A DNA stretch of 64,000 bases, from NCBI RefSeq assembly GCF_001182745.1, contig NZ_LN868938.1, positions 1,736,001 through 1,800,000 on the forward strand, given 5' to 3'. A program made the position numbers and the translations under genes. Numbering within the stretch: the first letter of the stretch is position 1; each line of letters opens with the position of its first letter. The DNA is from Nocardia farcinica (GTDB lineage: Bacteria > Actinomycetota > Actinomycetes > Mycobacteriales > Mycobacteriaceae). Shown piece by piece: positions 1 to 8,955 of the stretch. The notes beneath the pieces were generated by a model. It ran no database searches, had not been told where the DNA came from, and saw only the letters and a program-made list of their open reading frames with translations.

Positions 1-4
1 CGGA

Positions 5-949
5 TCAGTGCGCGCGAAAGCGCGCCCGGTAGTCGCTGGGCGTGACGCCGAGCACCTTGACGAAGGTGCGGCGCAGTGTTTCCTCGGAGCCGAGCCCGCA
101 GCGGCGCGCCACCACGGGAATCGGATCGGTGCTCGCCTCCAGCAGGTGCTGCGCGGCTTCCACCCTGGCCCGTTCGACGAACCGGCCCGGCGTCGTCCCG
201 AGTTCCCTGCGGAACAGGCGGCTCAGATGCCGTTCGCTCATGGCGGCGCGGGCCGCCAGCGCGGGCAGGCTGTGATCGCCTGCGGGATCGGCGATCACGG
301 CATCGACGACGGCACGCACGCCGTCGGCGCGCGGGCCCGCGATCTGCGCGCGCACGCTGAACTGGGACTGGCCGCCCGGCCGGCGCAGGAACACGACCAG
401 CTGTTTGGCGACGGTGCGGGCCAGCTCCTGGCCCTGATCCTCCTCCACCAGCGCCAGTGCCATGTCGATGCCCGCGGTGACCCCGGCCGAGGTGACGACG
501 CCGCCGTCGCGCACGTAGATGGCGTCGGGCTGCACGGTGACGCGCGGAAAGCGCCGGGCCAGTTCGCCGCAACCCATCCAGTGCGTGGTGGCCCGGCGCC
601 CGTCGAGCAGCCCGGCTTCGGCGAGGACGAAAGCGCCGGTGCAGACCGCGGCGACCCGGCGCGCCCGCCCGGCCAGCGCGCCGACGGCGGCGACCAGGCG
701 CGAGTCCGGCCGGTCGTCGGGCGCGAAGCCCGGGACGAGCAGCGTGTCGATCCGCGCGGCCACCTCCGCGAACGCGCAATCCGCGCCGAGCGGTGCGCCC
801 ACGTCGGTGCGCACCGGGCCGCCGTCGAGGGAGGCGAATCGCACCCGCCGCCGCGCCCAGTGCAGCACCTGGACCGGACCGGCGACATCCAGCAGCAGCA
901 CCCCGTCGGCCAGGGCGACCACCACGTCGTCGCGGTCCGTCGATTCCAT
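5..949 (-). CDS. GlxA family transcriptional regulator (DJ-1/PfpI-like domain plus AraC HTH)
   Basis: 314 aa. The N-terminal half has the DJ-1/PfpI-like fold, including the conserved AAVCTGAFVLAEAG segment with the nucleophile-position Cys. The C-terminal ~100 residues are an AraC/XylS double helix-turn-helix (MSERHLSRLFRRELGTTPG, then a second HTH ending GVTPSDYRARF). Proteins of this architecture are transcription factors; the DJ-1-like half is thought to sense a small ligand. The ATG at 949 opens the conserved DVVVALADGVLLLDVAGP strand; longer upstream readings only run antisense through the next gene. It is divergent from the oxidoreductase at 1080, which is a plausible but untested target. 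Effector unknown. Confidence 0.88.
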   Translation of the reverse strand: MESTDRDDVVVALADGVLLLDVAGPVQVLHWARRRVRFASLDGGPVRTDVGAPLGADCAFAEVAARIDTLLVPGFAPDDRPDSRLVAAVGALAGRARRVAAVCTGAFVLAEAGLLDGRRATTHWMGCGELARRFPRVTVQPDAIYVRDGGVVTSAGVTAGIDMALALVEEDQGQELARTVAKQLVVFLRRPGGQSQFSVRAQIAGPRADGVRAVVDAVIADPAGDHSLPALAARAAMSERHLSRLFRRELGTTPGRFVERARVEAAQHLLEASTDPIPVVARRCGLGSEETLRRTFVKVLGVTPSDYRARFRAH

Positions 950-1079
950 GCGTTCAGTCTCTCGACCGCGACGGCATGTCCACAAGGACACGTCACCCAC
1001 AGATCCGGACACGGTCGGGGCGTCCGGTCCCGGCGGCGCATGCCGCGACCGGCCCGGTGCGGGCGGTAGCGTCGGGAGC

Positions 1080-2132
1080 ATGAGCAGCCTCGACGTGGCG
1101 GTGATCGGATACGGCTTGGCGGGTGCAGTCTTCCACGCACCCTTGATCGCGGCGCATCCGCGGATGCGGGTGGCGGCGGTGGTGACGGGTTCGGCCGAGC
1201 GCGCCGAACAGGCCCGGCGCGAGCACCCCGGGGTGCGGGTGCTGCCCGACGCCGACGCGCTCTTCGCCGATCCGGGCGACGTCGGCCTCGTCGTCGTGGC
1301 CACCCCGAACCGGACCCACGCGCCGTTGGCGTTGCGTGCCGTCGCGGCCGGGCTGGCCGTGGTGGTGGACAAGCCGTTCGCGGTGTCCGCGGCCGAGGCC
1401 GCGGAGGTGGTGGCGGCCGCGCAACGGGCGAACGTGGCGCTCTCGGTGTTCCAGAACCGGCGCTGGGACGGCGATTTCCGCACGGTGTGCCGGCTCGTCG
1501 AGACCGGGGAACTGGGCGAGGTGCGCCGGTTCGAGTCGCGGTTCGAGCGGTGGCGGCCGGTGTCCAAGGGCGGCTGGCGCGAGGTCGGCACCGCCGCCGA
1601 CGGCGCGGGCCTGCTCTACGACCTCGGCTCGCACCTGGTCGACCAGGCGCTCACGCTGTTCGGACCGGTGCGGTCGGTGTTCTGCGAACTCGACAACCGG
1701 CGCCCGGAGGTGCGCACCGACGACGATGTGTTCCTCGCGCTGACCCACCACAGCGGCGTGCGGGCGCACCTGTGGGCGAGCGCGGTCGCGCCGCGGCTCG
1801 GGCCCCGGTTCCGCGTGCTGGGGGCGCGGGCGGGCTATGTCACGTTCGGGCTCGACCCGCAGGAGGACGCGCTGCGGGCGGGCCGCCGTCCCGGTGCAAG
1901 CGACTGGGGCACAACCCCTCCCGAGGCGTGGGGCACTCTCGGCGCGGAGCCCGACAGCGCGCCGTACCCGACGCTGCCCGGCGACTACCCGGCCTTCTAC
2001 GACGGCATGGCGCGGGCGGTTCTCGACGGTGGCCCGGTGCCGGTCGATCCCGCCGACGCGGTGGCCGGACTGCGCGTCCTGGAAGCCGCGCGCCGCTCCG
2101 CCGAGGACGGGCTGGTCGTCGCCGTCGACTGA
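1080..2132 (+). CDS. Gfo/Idh/MocA family oxidoreductase
   Basis: 350 aa. The N-terminal Rossmann fold starts at once (MSSLDVAVIGYGLAGAVFH), with the family's DKPF (V-DKPFAVSAAEAAEV) lysine motif near residue 98 and a C-terminal GFO_IDH_MocA alpha/beta domain (LLYDLGSHLVDQAL). Members oxidise or reduce sugars, inositols and related polyols with NAD(P). It resembles the YdgJ/YvaA branch acting on scyllo-inositol-type substrates, but the substrate cannot be read from sequence. It is divergent from the GlxA regulator with a 130-bp gap, and the next gene follows 56 bp downstream on the same strand. Confidence 0.88.
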   Translation: MSSLDVAVIGYGLAGAVFHAPLIAAHPRMRVAAVVTGSAERAEQARREHPGVRVLPDADALFADPGDVGLVVVATPNRTHAPLALRAVAAGLAVVVDKPFAVSAAEAAEVVAAAQRANVALSVFQNRRWDGDFRTVCRLVETGELGEVRRFESRFERWRPVSKGGWREVGTAADGAGLLYDLGSHLVDQALTLFGPVRSVFCELDNRRPEVRTDDDVFLALTHHSGVRAHLWASAVAPRLGPRFRVLGARAGYVTFGLDPQEDALRAGRRPGASDWGTTPPEAWGTLGAEPDSAPYPTLPGDYPAFYDGMARAVLDGGPVPVDPADAVAGLRVLEAARRSAEDGLVVAVD

Positions 2133-2188
2133 CGACCGGACGCCGGGAGCCGGTGCGGTGCGGCGGTGCGATCGCTAGGGTTCGGCGG

Positions 2189-2980
2189 GTGCACACCGCC
2201 GAATTGGTCGATCGTGGCGCCTCCCTCGTGGACCGGCTCACGACCACGCAGAGTCCGCCGCCGTGGCAACTGGTCCTCGTCACCGCCGTGCTGGCGCTGG
2301 TGCTCGTCGCCGCCGGGCCGCTGTGGCGGATCACCCGCAACGCGGTCACCATCGCGCACGAGGGCGGCCACGCGCTCGTCGCGCTGGTCACCGGCCGCAG
2401 GCTCGACAGCATCACCCTGCACTCGGACACCTCGGGCCTGACGGTCTCGCGCGGAAAGCCCTACGGCCCCGGCATGATCCTCACCGCGCTCGCCGGGTAT
2501 CCGGCCCCGCCGCTGCTCGGGCTCGGTTTCGCGGCGTTGCTGGCCGCCGACCGGATCACGCTCATGTTGTGGACCTCGATCGCGCTGCTGGCCGCCGTGC
2601 TGATCAAGGTGCGCAACCTCTACGGCCTGTGCACGGTCCTCGCCCTGGGCGCGCTGGTGTTCGCGGTGTCCTGGTTCGGCACCGACCTCGTGCAGGCGGC
2701 CTTCGCCTACCTGGCCGCCTGGTTCCTGCTGTTCGCCGGGCTGCGGCCGGTGGTCGAGATGCAGCGCGGCCGCCGACACCGGTGGGGCAATCCGGGCGGC
2801 GTCGACTCCGACGCCGACCAGCTCGCCGCGCTCACCCACCTGCCCGCGCTGCTGTGGGTGCTGATCTTTGCCGCGATCGCCCTGGCCGCCCTGCTCTACG
2901 GTGGCGGGCTGCTGCTGTCGGAGGCGACCGGACTGTGCCTGCCCGCGATCTCGTCGGGCAATTGCCCGGCGCCGGGCTGA
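2189..2980 (+). CDS. M50 family metallopeptidase (M50B-like membrane protein)
   Basis: 263 aa integral membrane protein. After a first hydrophobic segment (LVLVTAVLALVLVAAGPLW) comes AHEGGHALVAL, an HExxH zinc site embedded in the membrane as in site-2-type peptidases of the actinobacterial M50B-like group. Several more transmembrane segments follow, ending in GGGLLLSEATG. The start is a GTG at 2189, just before the HTAELVDRGASLVDRL segment; the long upstream reading overlaps the oxidoreductase and has no homologous look. The typical downstream S2P ligand (NxxPxxxLDGG) is not obvious, so proteolytic activity is uncertain. Likely cotranscribed with the upstream oxidoreductase. Confidence 0.78.
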   Translation: MHTAELVDRGASLVDRLTTTQSPPPWQLVLVTAVLALVLVAAGPLWRITRNAVTIAHEGGHALVALVTGRRLDSITLHSDTSGLTVSRGKPYGPGMILTALAGYPAPPLLGLGFAALLAADRITLMLWTSIALLAAVLIKVRNLYGLCTVLALGALVFAVSWFGTDLVQAAFAYLAAWFLLFAGLRPVVEMQRGRRHRWGNPGGVDSDADQLAALTHLPALLWVLIFAAIALAALLYGGGLLLSEATGLCLPAISSGNCPAPG

Positions 2981-3022
2981 ACCGGTCACCCCGGCACCGG
3001 AAACGGCCATCCGGGCCGGTGG

Positions 3023-3538
3023 TCAGCGGGGCGTCGTCCGCATCAGCTCGCGTGCCCGCGCCACCAGTTCCTCGGGTGGCCGCGTTCCGTCGAGCACCAC
3101 GCCCGGCTCGTCGGGCCCGAGTGGCTCCAACAGCGCCAGCTGGGAATCCAGCAGCTGCGGCGCCATGAAGTGCCCGCGGCGTTCGCGCACCCGCCGATCC
3201 AGCACCGGCCGCGGCACGTCGAGGTGCACGAACAGCACATCGGGCGCGGCCGCGCGCAGGGTGTCGCGGTAGGCGCGGGCCAGCGCCGAACAGCTCACCA
3301 CGCCCCCGCCGGTCGCCCCGGCCAACCAGGCGGCGATGCGGTCCAGCCACGGCCTGCGCTCGGCGTCGGTCAACGGGATACCGGCGCGCATCCGCTCGAT
3401 GTTCGCCGCCGGATGGAAGTCGTCGCCCTCGGCGAAGGGCACACCCAGTGCCGCTGCCAGGCGCGTTCCCACCGTCGTCTTGCCGGATCCGGTCACGCCC
3501 ATCACCACCACCCGCGGCGCGGATTCGTTCTGCGTCAT
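3023..3538 (-). CDS. gntK: gluconokinase, GntK/IdnK type
   Basis: 171 aa, the normal length for thermoresistant-type gluconokinase, which phosphorylates D-gluconate to 6-phosphogluconate for the pentose phosphate route. The Walker A is GVTGSGKTTVG near residue 14. The family signature GDDFHPAANIERMRAGIPLTD follows, then PWLDRIAAWL, and the HFM/LLDSQLALLEPL region sits near the C terminus. The ATG at 3538 is chosen because it precedes the first beta strand directly. No gluconate permease or GntR regulator adjoins it. It is divergent from the Ser/Thr kinase over 84 bp. Confidence 0.93.
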   Translation of the reverse strand: MTQNESAPRVVVMGVTGSGKTTVGTRLAAALGVPFAEGDDFHPAANIERMRAGIPLTDAERRPWLDRIAAWLAGATGGGVVSCSALARAYRDTLRAAAPDVLFVHLDVPRPVLDRRVRERRGHFMAPQLLDSQLALLEPLGPDEPGVVLDGTRPPEELVARARELMRTTPR

Positions 3539-3622
3539 CCCCCCATGGTGCGTGTCGCGGACGCGATCGGTGGGTGGGTAGCCTTTCGGGGTTCGATCGG
3601 CTCGAAGGGAACCCGCTACGCG

Positions 3623-5434
3623 ATGCAACCGCTCGGCTTGGACGATCCGCGACGGATCGGCGACTACCGGCTTCTCGGCGTCCTCGGGGCGGGCGGCATG
3701 GGGCGGGTGTACCTGGGGCGCAGCGCGGGCGGCCGCACCGTCGCGGTGAAGGTGATCCGGCCCGATCTGGTCGCCGACCCGGAGTTCCGCACCCGCTTCC
3801 AGCGCGAGGTGGCCGCCGCCCGGCGCGTCGGCAGCTCGTGCACCGCGCCGGTGCTCGACGCCGACGTGGCCGCGAACCCGCCGTGGCTGGCCACCGGTTA
3901 CGTCGCCGGGCTCGCGCTGTCGGATGCGGTGGAGCGGTTCGGTCCGCTCGGTGAGCACAGCCTGCTCGTGCTCGCCCACGGCTTGGCCGAGGCCCTGATC
4001 GCGGTGCACGCGGCGGGGGTGGTGCACCGCGACCTCAAGCCCTCCAACGTGCTGCTGGCCCTCGACGGGCCGAAGGTGATCGATTTCGGCATCGCCCGCG
4101 CCATGGACGACACCTCCCTCACCACGACCGGCAAGGTCATCGGTTCCCCGGCGTTCATGAGTCCGGAGCAGGTGACCGGCGAACCGATCGGGCCCGCGGG
4201 CGACATGTTCGCCCTCGGCGGCGTGCTGGCCTACGCCGCCGCAGGCCAAGGGCCGTTCGGCACCGGCGACACGGTGCAGTTGCTGTGGCGCGTCGTCTAC
4301 GAGGAACCGCGGATCGAGGCGGTGCCGCCGCGGCTGCGGCCGGTGGTGGCCGCCTGCCTGGCCAAGAACCCGGCCGACCGGCCCACCCCGCGGCAGGTGC
4401 TCGACCAGCTCACCGCGCTCGGCCTGCCCGACCGCGCGGGCTGGCTGCCCGCGCCGGTGCTCGAGGACGTCAGCGCCCGTGCCGTGCGGCTGCTCGATCT
4501 CGACTCCGAACCCGACGACGGCTACGGCGAACCCACCCGAGCGGCCGCCATCCCGTCCGGCCACGGCACCGCGCCTTCGCATCCCGGCACCGCCCGCTTC
4601 CCGCAGGACGACCCCTACCGGCAGTCGTCGGGCGGGTACGGCACCGCGGCGGGGCAGGGCACCGGAGCGCAGCCCGAGTCCGGTCGCTACGGCACCACCC
4701 CGACCGGGTGGCACACCCACACCGCACACTCCGGCTCCGACCGCTCGGTGGACCGGAATCACTCTGTCCCCCAGGGCTATTCGGCGCACTCTCCACACGG
4801 CCGGCAACACGGGTCCGGCGCGGGCCGCACCGACGCGACAGCCCTGCACCGCCCGTCGACCGCGCACGAGCCGTCCACCCGCCGGTCCGGCCGGCGCGGG
4901 CCGCTGGTGGCGGCCCTGGTCGTCGTCGGAACGGCCGTCGCCGCGGGCGCTTTCGTGATCGGTACGCAGTTGCGGGACCAGCCCCCGCACGAGAACGCGG
5001 GCGCCCCGCCGAGCGCACAGGTCGCCGAACCGACCGAGGCCGCGCCGACGACCACGGCGGCCACCTCGACGACCACCGCCCCCGAATCCGCGGTACCCGC
5101 CGAGTTCGTCGGCACCTGGCGCGGCACGGCGGCCGACGGCCTGGTGGCCTTCGACATCGAACTCGTCATCGACGAGGGCGAGGTCGGCGCGGAGGTGGCC
5201 CGCTCGGCCAACACCGGCAAACTCATCGGACAGCGGTGCAGCCGCGTCGAACGGCTCACCGAGGCGAATCCGCAGCAGCTCACCTTCGTCGCGCGGCTGG
5301 CCGACGACAGCCCGCGCGACTGCCGCGACGAGGGCGCGGTCACCACCGTGCGCCTGCAACCGGACGGCTCCCTCGCCTACAGCACCCCGGGACTGTTCGG
5401 CGGTTCGATCGCGGGGATCCTGCGCCGCGGCTGA
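3623..5434 (+). CDS. membrane serine/threonine protein kinase with C-terminal ectodomain
   Basis: 603 aa Hanks-type kinase. Seen in order: glycine loop GAGGMGRVY (22-30), catalytic-site Lys in AVKV (43), HRDLKPSN (135-142), DFG (154-156), SPEQ activation-loop end (~180), then a long Ser/Gly/His/Thr-rich low-complexity linker (~290-420). One transmembrane helix lies near 426-450, followed by a Thr-rich stalk and a ~110-residue external domain (FVGTWRGTAADGLVAFDIEL..., with two Cys). This is PknB-like topology, but the sensor is not PASTA. The single globular ectodomain probably senses an envelope or extracellular signal (inference). ATG 3623 precedes RIGDYRLLG, the usual kinase start. Confidence 0.93.
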   Translation: MQPLGLDDPRRIGDYRLLGVLGAGGMGRVYLGRSAGGRTVAVKVIRPDLVADPEFRTRFQREVAAARRVGSSCTAPVLDADVAANPPWLATGYVAGLALSDAVERFGPLGEHSLLVLAHGLAEALIAVHAAGVVHRDLKPSNVLLALDGPKVIDFGIARAMDDTSLTTTGKVIGSPAFMSPEQVTGEPIGPAGDMFALGGVLAYAAAGQGPFGTGDTVQLLWRVVYEEPRIEAVPPRLRPVVAACLAKNPADRPTPRQVLDQLTALGLPDRAGWLPAPVLEDVSARAVRLLDLDSEPDDGYGEPTRAAAIPSGHGTAPSHPGTARFPQDDPYRQSSGGYGTAAGQGTGAQPESGRYGTTPTGWHTHTAHSGSDRSVDRNHSVPQGYSAHSPHGRQHGSGAGRTDATALHRPSTAHEPSTRRSGRRGPLVAALVVVGTAVAAGAFVIGTQLRDQPPHENAGAPPSAQVAEPTEAAPTTTAATSTTTAPESAVPAEFVGTWRGTAADGLVAFDIELVIDEGEVGAEVARSANTGKLIGQRCSRVERLTEANPQQLTFVARLADDSPRDCRDEGAVTTVRLQPDGSLAYSTPGLFGGSIAGILRRG

Positions 5435-5449
5435 CCGGGTTAGGCTGTA

Positions 5450-5498
5450 TCCCAGCCCGCTCGACGTCCCAGCCCGCTCGACATCCCAGCCGCTCGAC
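5450..5498. repeat. three tandem copies of a 17-bp unit upstream of the DUF5995 gene
   Basis: Unit tcccagcccgctcgacg, copies starting at 5450, 5467 and 5484. Copy 2 differs at the last base and copy 3 has lost one C. The array lies between the kinase stop (5434) and the ATG at 5551, so it occupies the likely promoter or 5' leader of the secreted DUF5995 gene. It may be a slippage-prone repeat or a set of binding sites on one DNA face; nothing in the sequence decides between these. Confidence 0.85.
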
Positions 5499-5550
5499 CG
5501 CGTCACCGCCCGATCGCCGATCACTCGCCGACCCGAAAGCGCAGCGACCC

Positions 5551-6462
5551 ATGAGCCTTCGCCCCGCGCGGCCGTTCCTGCCCCTCGCCGTCCTCGCGGC
5601 ACTGCTGTGCAGCGCGCTCACCCTGCTCGTCCCCGCGCGCGCAGCCGCCGTCGCCGACACCGCCTGCGGTGCGCCGCTCGCGCCCGCGACCGTGGCCGAG
5701 ATCGCCGACCTCGCCGACACCACCGAGGTCGCCGACCCGGCCACCGGCAGCTCCCTCGACCGGCTCGAGCGCGCGGTGGAGCGGCACCGGCGCATCACCG
5801 AGATCCTCGTCGAGCACCGCGACCGCCGCGGCCTGCTCGCGCTCGGCCTGGACACCGTCGAACAGACCGCGGTGATGCCGCTGCAGCGCACGCCCGCCGC
5901 CTTCGACGACCCGGAGTGGGCGCACCGCATCAGCCTCGACCTGCTGCTGCGCTTCCTGCGGAACCTGCACGCCGAGTTCACCGGCGGGCCGACCGAACCC
6001 CAATGGACGCACTATTTCGCGCTCACCCGCCGCTGCGAACTCTCCGCGGCCCGGGTCGCGATGGCCGGCTACAACGCCCACCTCAGCGTCGACCTCGCCA
6101 ACGCCGTCGCCGCCACCCGCGCCACCCCGGCCGATGCCCGCGACTACTTCACCATCGTCGACGCGATCGCCAGTCACGGCTTCCTGATCGTGGACGCGAC
6201 GAAGGCGATCTACGGCGGCGACCTGGGTCCGCTGTGGCGGTTCTACTTCGTCGGGGAGGGCTTGGACGCCGTGCTCGGCGCGGGCGTGGCGACCGGGCCA
6301 CTGCTGCGGCTGGCCGACGCGGGCGCCAACGTGGTGATCTTCGGCAACGGTCTGGCACTCCAGGATCCGGCGCTCGAACCCGCGGTGCGCGCCGAGATCG
6401 ACGTGCTGTGGCGCAGCGCGGACGCCGCCTTCGAGGTGCTGGCCGCCGTCGGCGGCCTGTGA
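5551..6462 (+). CDS. secreted DUF5995 family protein
   Basis: 303 aa with a classical signal peptide (RPARPFLPLAVLAALLCSALTLLV, cleavage likely after PARAAA near residue 32). The mature part has the pattern I associate with DUF5995: WxHxISLDLLLRFLRNLH...WxHYFALTRRCE, then MAGYNAHLSVDLANAV, i.e. a mostly helical domain with conserved His/Asn/Asp that look like metal or active-site residues. Function is unknown. ATG 5551 is chosen because it opens the signal peptide; the frame is open far upstream but only through the kinase gene. Confidence 0.75.
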   Translation: MSLRPARPFLPLAVLAALLCSALTLLVPARAAAVADTACGAPLAPATVAEIADLADTTEVADPATGSSLDRLERAVERHRRITEILVEHRDRRGLLALGLDTVEQTAVMPLQRTPAAFDDPEWAHRISLDLLLRFLRNLHAEFTGGPTEPQWTHYFALTRRCELSAARVAMAGYNAHLSVDLANAVAATRATPADARDYFTIVDAIASHGFLIVDATKAIYGGDLGPLWRFYFVGEGLDAVLGAGVATGPLLRLADAGANVVIFGNGLALQDPALEPAVRAEIDVLWRSADAAFEVLAAVGGL

Positions 6463-6465
6463 GAC

Positions 6466-6493
6466 GTCCGCGGATCGTGGCGCATCCGCGGAC
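6466..6493. terminator. intrinsic terminator-like hairpin between convergent genes
   Basis: Perfect 10-bp inverted repeat gtccgcggat / atccgcggac with an 8-nt loop, 3 bp after the DUF5995 stop and 8 bp after the stop of the convergent methyltransferase gene. There is no U-tract, as is common in actinobacteria. It could serve both strands. Confidence 0.7.
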
Positions 6494-6501
6494 TGTGCGG
6501 G

Positions 6502-7293
6502 TCAGGGCTTGCGGCCGACCCCGCCCCAGGCCGACGCGCGACGAACGCCCTGCTCGGCCTCGTCGGTGCGCCAGAAATTGATCGGCACCACACCGGGTTC
6601 GACGAGTTCGAGCCCGTCGAACAGTCCGCGGATCTGCTCGGAGGTGCGCGGAGTATAGGGCACCCCACCGGTTTTCGCGTAGTTCGCGCACAGCCGGACG
6701 TAGCCGGGATCGTCGGTGGTGCCGTCGTAGAGCACCAGGTAGCTGCCCGAGGCCAGCGGCTCCATGATGGTGCGCACCACGCGGCGCGCGTCCTCGTAGG
6801 AGGCGGCGTGGCCGAGGACGCCGATGAACATCACCGCCACCGGCTTGCTCAGGTTCAGCACGTTGCGGCTGTCGGCGAGGATGAGCTCGGGAGCGTTGAA
6901 ATCGGCCTCCATGTAGGTGGTCACGCCCTCGTCGGTGGTGTTGACCAGCAACGCCCTGGCATGGGCCAGCACCAGCGGGTCGTTGTCCACGTAGACGATC
7001 TTGGCGTCCGGCGCCGCGGCCTGGGCCACCTCGTGGGTGTTCTGCATGGTGGGCAGACCCGTGCCGATGTCGAGGAACTGGCGCACCCCGGCCTCGGTGG
7101 CCAGCCAGTGCACGGCCCGGATCAGGAACTGCCTGGACTGCACCGCCATCGAGCGGATCTCGGGGTAGCTGGCCAGCCCTGCTTCACCCGCTTGGCGGTC
7201 CACCTCGTAGTAGTCACGCCCGCCCAGCCAGAAGTTCCAGATGCGCGCCGAGGACGGGACATCGGTTCGGACGGGACGGTGCTGGTCGACCAT
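6502..7293 (-). CDS. SAM-dependent methyltransferase, DUF574 / Methyltransf_19 type
   Basis: 263 aa. The N-terminal signature RPVRTDVPSSARIWNFWLGGRDYYEVD is typical of this actinobacterial methyltransferase family, followed by the SAM-binding FLDIGTGLPT strand-loop and YVDNDPLVLAHARALL (acidic residue at the end of strand 2). The family has many paralogues in Nocardia and Streptomyces; substrates are largely unknown. Start ATG 7293 is preceded by CAGGAG at good spacing; an ATG six codons upstream lacks this. Stands alone; convergent with the DUF5995 gene. Confidence 0.87.
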   Translation of the reverse strand: MVDQHRPVRTDVPSSARIWNFWLGGRDYYEVDRQAGEAGLASYPEIRSMAVQSRQFLIRAVHWLATEAGVRQFLDIGTGLPTMQNTHEVAQAAAPDAKIVYVDNDPLVLAHARALLVNTTDEGVTTYMEADFNAPELILADSRNVLNLSKPVAVMFIGVLGHAASYEDARRVVRTIMEPLASGSYLVLYDGTTDDPGYVRLCANYAKTGGVPYTPRTSEQIRGLFDGLELVEPGVVPINFWRTDEAEQGVRRASAWGGVGRKP

Positions 7294-7371
7294 GGGTGAC
7301 TCCTGAAACACTTTTCCGGCGATGTCGTGGCGACTGTACCGCCGATCCCGCTGTCGCAGCAGGGTCTTCGG

Positions 7372-8904
7372 TCACCGGTCCAGTACCGCCATGGCGGCGT
7401 TGTGGCCGCCGATCCCGCTGACGCCGCCGCCGCGCACCGCACCCGCACCGCAACACAGCACGTTCGGCACGCCGGTCGCCACCCCCCACCGGTGCGCGGG
7501 ATCGTCGGCCTCGGTTGCGCGCCACGGGAACTCGAGATCGCCGTGGAAGATGTGTCCGCCCGGCAAACCCAGCTCCCGCTCCAGGTCCAGCGGCGAGCGC
7601 ACCTCCAGGCACGGCCTGCCCTCGGCGTCCTCGGCCAGGCAGTCGGCCAACGGCTCGGCGAGCACCGCGTCGAGCCCGGCCAGCGCCGACCGCAACGCCG
7701 CGGCCCTGGCCGCCTCCGGATCGTCGCGGAAAAGCCGTGCGGGCGTGTGCAGTCCGAACAGGGTGAGGGTGTGCATCCCGGCCGCGTCGCCGGTCAGGAT
7801 CGACGGGTCGGTCAGCGTGTGACAGTACAGTTCCGACGGCAGCACCGCGGGCATCCGCCCGTGCGCGGCACTGCGATAGGCGGCGTCGAGTTCGCGGTAG
7901 GACTCGGCCACGTGGAAGGTGCCCGCGAAGGCGTCCCGGGGATCGACCGCGGTGTCGCGCAATCGCGGCAATCGGCGCACCACCATGTTGACCTTCAGTT
8001 GGGAGCCTTCGGGTTCGCCGCCCGGCGCGCGGCCGAGCAGCCGATCCAGTTCGCGCGGGGCGGCGTTGACGAGCACGTGCCCGGCACCGACCGCGCCGCC
8101 GTCGTAGCGCACCTCGGCGGTGCGCCCGTCGCTGTCGATGCCGGTCACGGCGGTGCCGGTGCGGATCTCGGCGCCGGCCGCGCGGGCGGCGTCGGCGAGC
8201 GCGGAGGTCAGTGCGCCCATGCCGCCCACCGGCACCGTCCAGTCACCGGTCCCGCCACCGATGACGTGGTAGAGGAAGCAGCGGTTCTGCCGCAGGGTGG
8301 GGTCCTCGCCGTGGGTGAACGTGCCGATCAGCGCGTCGGTGAAGACGATGCCGCGCACGGTGTCGTCGGCGAAGGTGGCGGTGAGGGCCTCGCCGAGCGG
8401 CCGTTCGAACACCGCCGCCCAGGTCCGGTCGTCGTCGACGCGGGCGCGCAGTTCGGCGCGGGTGGGCAGCGGTTCGGTCAGGGTCGGGAACACCCGGTGC
8501 GCCAGCCGGGCGGTGGCGGCGTAGAAGCGTTGCCACGCCTCGAATTCCCGGTCCGAGCCGGTGAGCTCGCGGAACGAGGCGCGGGTGCGGGCGAGGTCGG
8601 CGGTGTCGACGAGCAGGCCGCCGCTACCGACCGGGGTGTAGGACGAGATGCGCCTGCGCCGGGTGTGGAAGCGCAGGCCGAGATCGCGCACGATGCGCTC
8701 CGGCAGCAGGCTCACCAGATACGAGTAGCGCGAGACCCGGGCGTCCACGCCCGGGAACGGACGTTGCGAGACCGCCGCACCGCCGGTGTGATCGAGCCGC
8801 TCCAGCACCAGCACCGAACGCCCGGCGCCGGCCAGATACGCGGCGGCGACCAGACCGTTGTGCCCGCCGCCGACCACGACCACGTCATAGCTACCTCGCG
8901 TCAT
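7372..8904 (-). CDS. phytoene dehydrogenase-like FAD-dependent oxidoreductase
   Basis: 510 aa. N-terminal dinucleotide-binding motif GGGHNGLVAAAYLAGAGRSVLVLER, then GGAAVSQRPFPG. The C-terminal FAD-binding signature (VLCCGAGAVRGGGVSGIGGHNAAMAVLDR) reaches the last residues, so the protein is full length. It belongs to the broad CrtI/PYROXD2-like group of flavin amine-oxidase-fold proteins. No crtB or crtE lies nearby, so a carotenoid role is not supported by context. Start ATG 8904 is directly before the Rossmann strand. Confidence 0.85.
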   Translation of the reverse strand: MTRGSYDVVVVGGGHNGLVAAAYLAGAGRSVLVLERLDHTGGAAVSQRPFPGVDARVSRYSYLVSLLPERIVRDLGLRFHTRRRRISSYTPVGSGGLLVDTADLARTRASFRELTGSDREFEAWQRFYAATARLAHRVFPTLTEPLPTRAELRARVDDDRTWAAVFERPLGEALTATFADDTVRGIVFTDALIGTFTHGEDPTLRQNRCFLYHVIGGGTGDWTVPVGGMGALTSALADAARAAGAEIRTGTAVTGIDSDGRTAEVRYDGGAVGAGHVLVNAAPRELDRLLGRAPGGEPEGSQLKVNMVVRRLPRLRDTAVDPRDAFAGTFHVAESYRELDAAYRSAAHGRMPAVLPSELYCHTLTDPSILTGDAAGMHTLTLFGLHTPARLFRDDPEAARAAALRSALAGLDAVLAEPLADCLAEDAEGRPCLEVRSPLDLERELGLPGGHIFHGDLEFPWRATEADDPAHRWGVATGVPNVLCCGAGAVRGGGVSGIGGHNAAMAVLDR

Positions 8905-8955
8905 CGGTCCTCGATAGCACGGCGGCGCGGCCGCGGCCCAACCCCGACACGCCGG

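Noticed and set aside
8..1069. Long plus-strand frame opposite the first GlxA gene
   Set aside because: Composition is His/Arg/Gly-rich antisense; the minus-strand product has clear domains.
3023..5602. 859-codon minus-strand frame covering the kinase gene
   Set aside because: Only its last ~171 codons (gluconokinase) are protein-like; the rest is Arg/Gly/Ala-rich antisense of the kinase, an effect of high GC.
7372..8904. Carotenoid biosynthesis locus
   Set aside because: The CrtI-like protein stands alone; no phytoene synthase or GGPP synthase gene is in the window.
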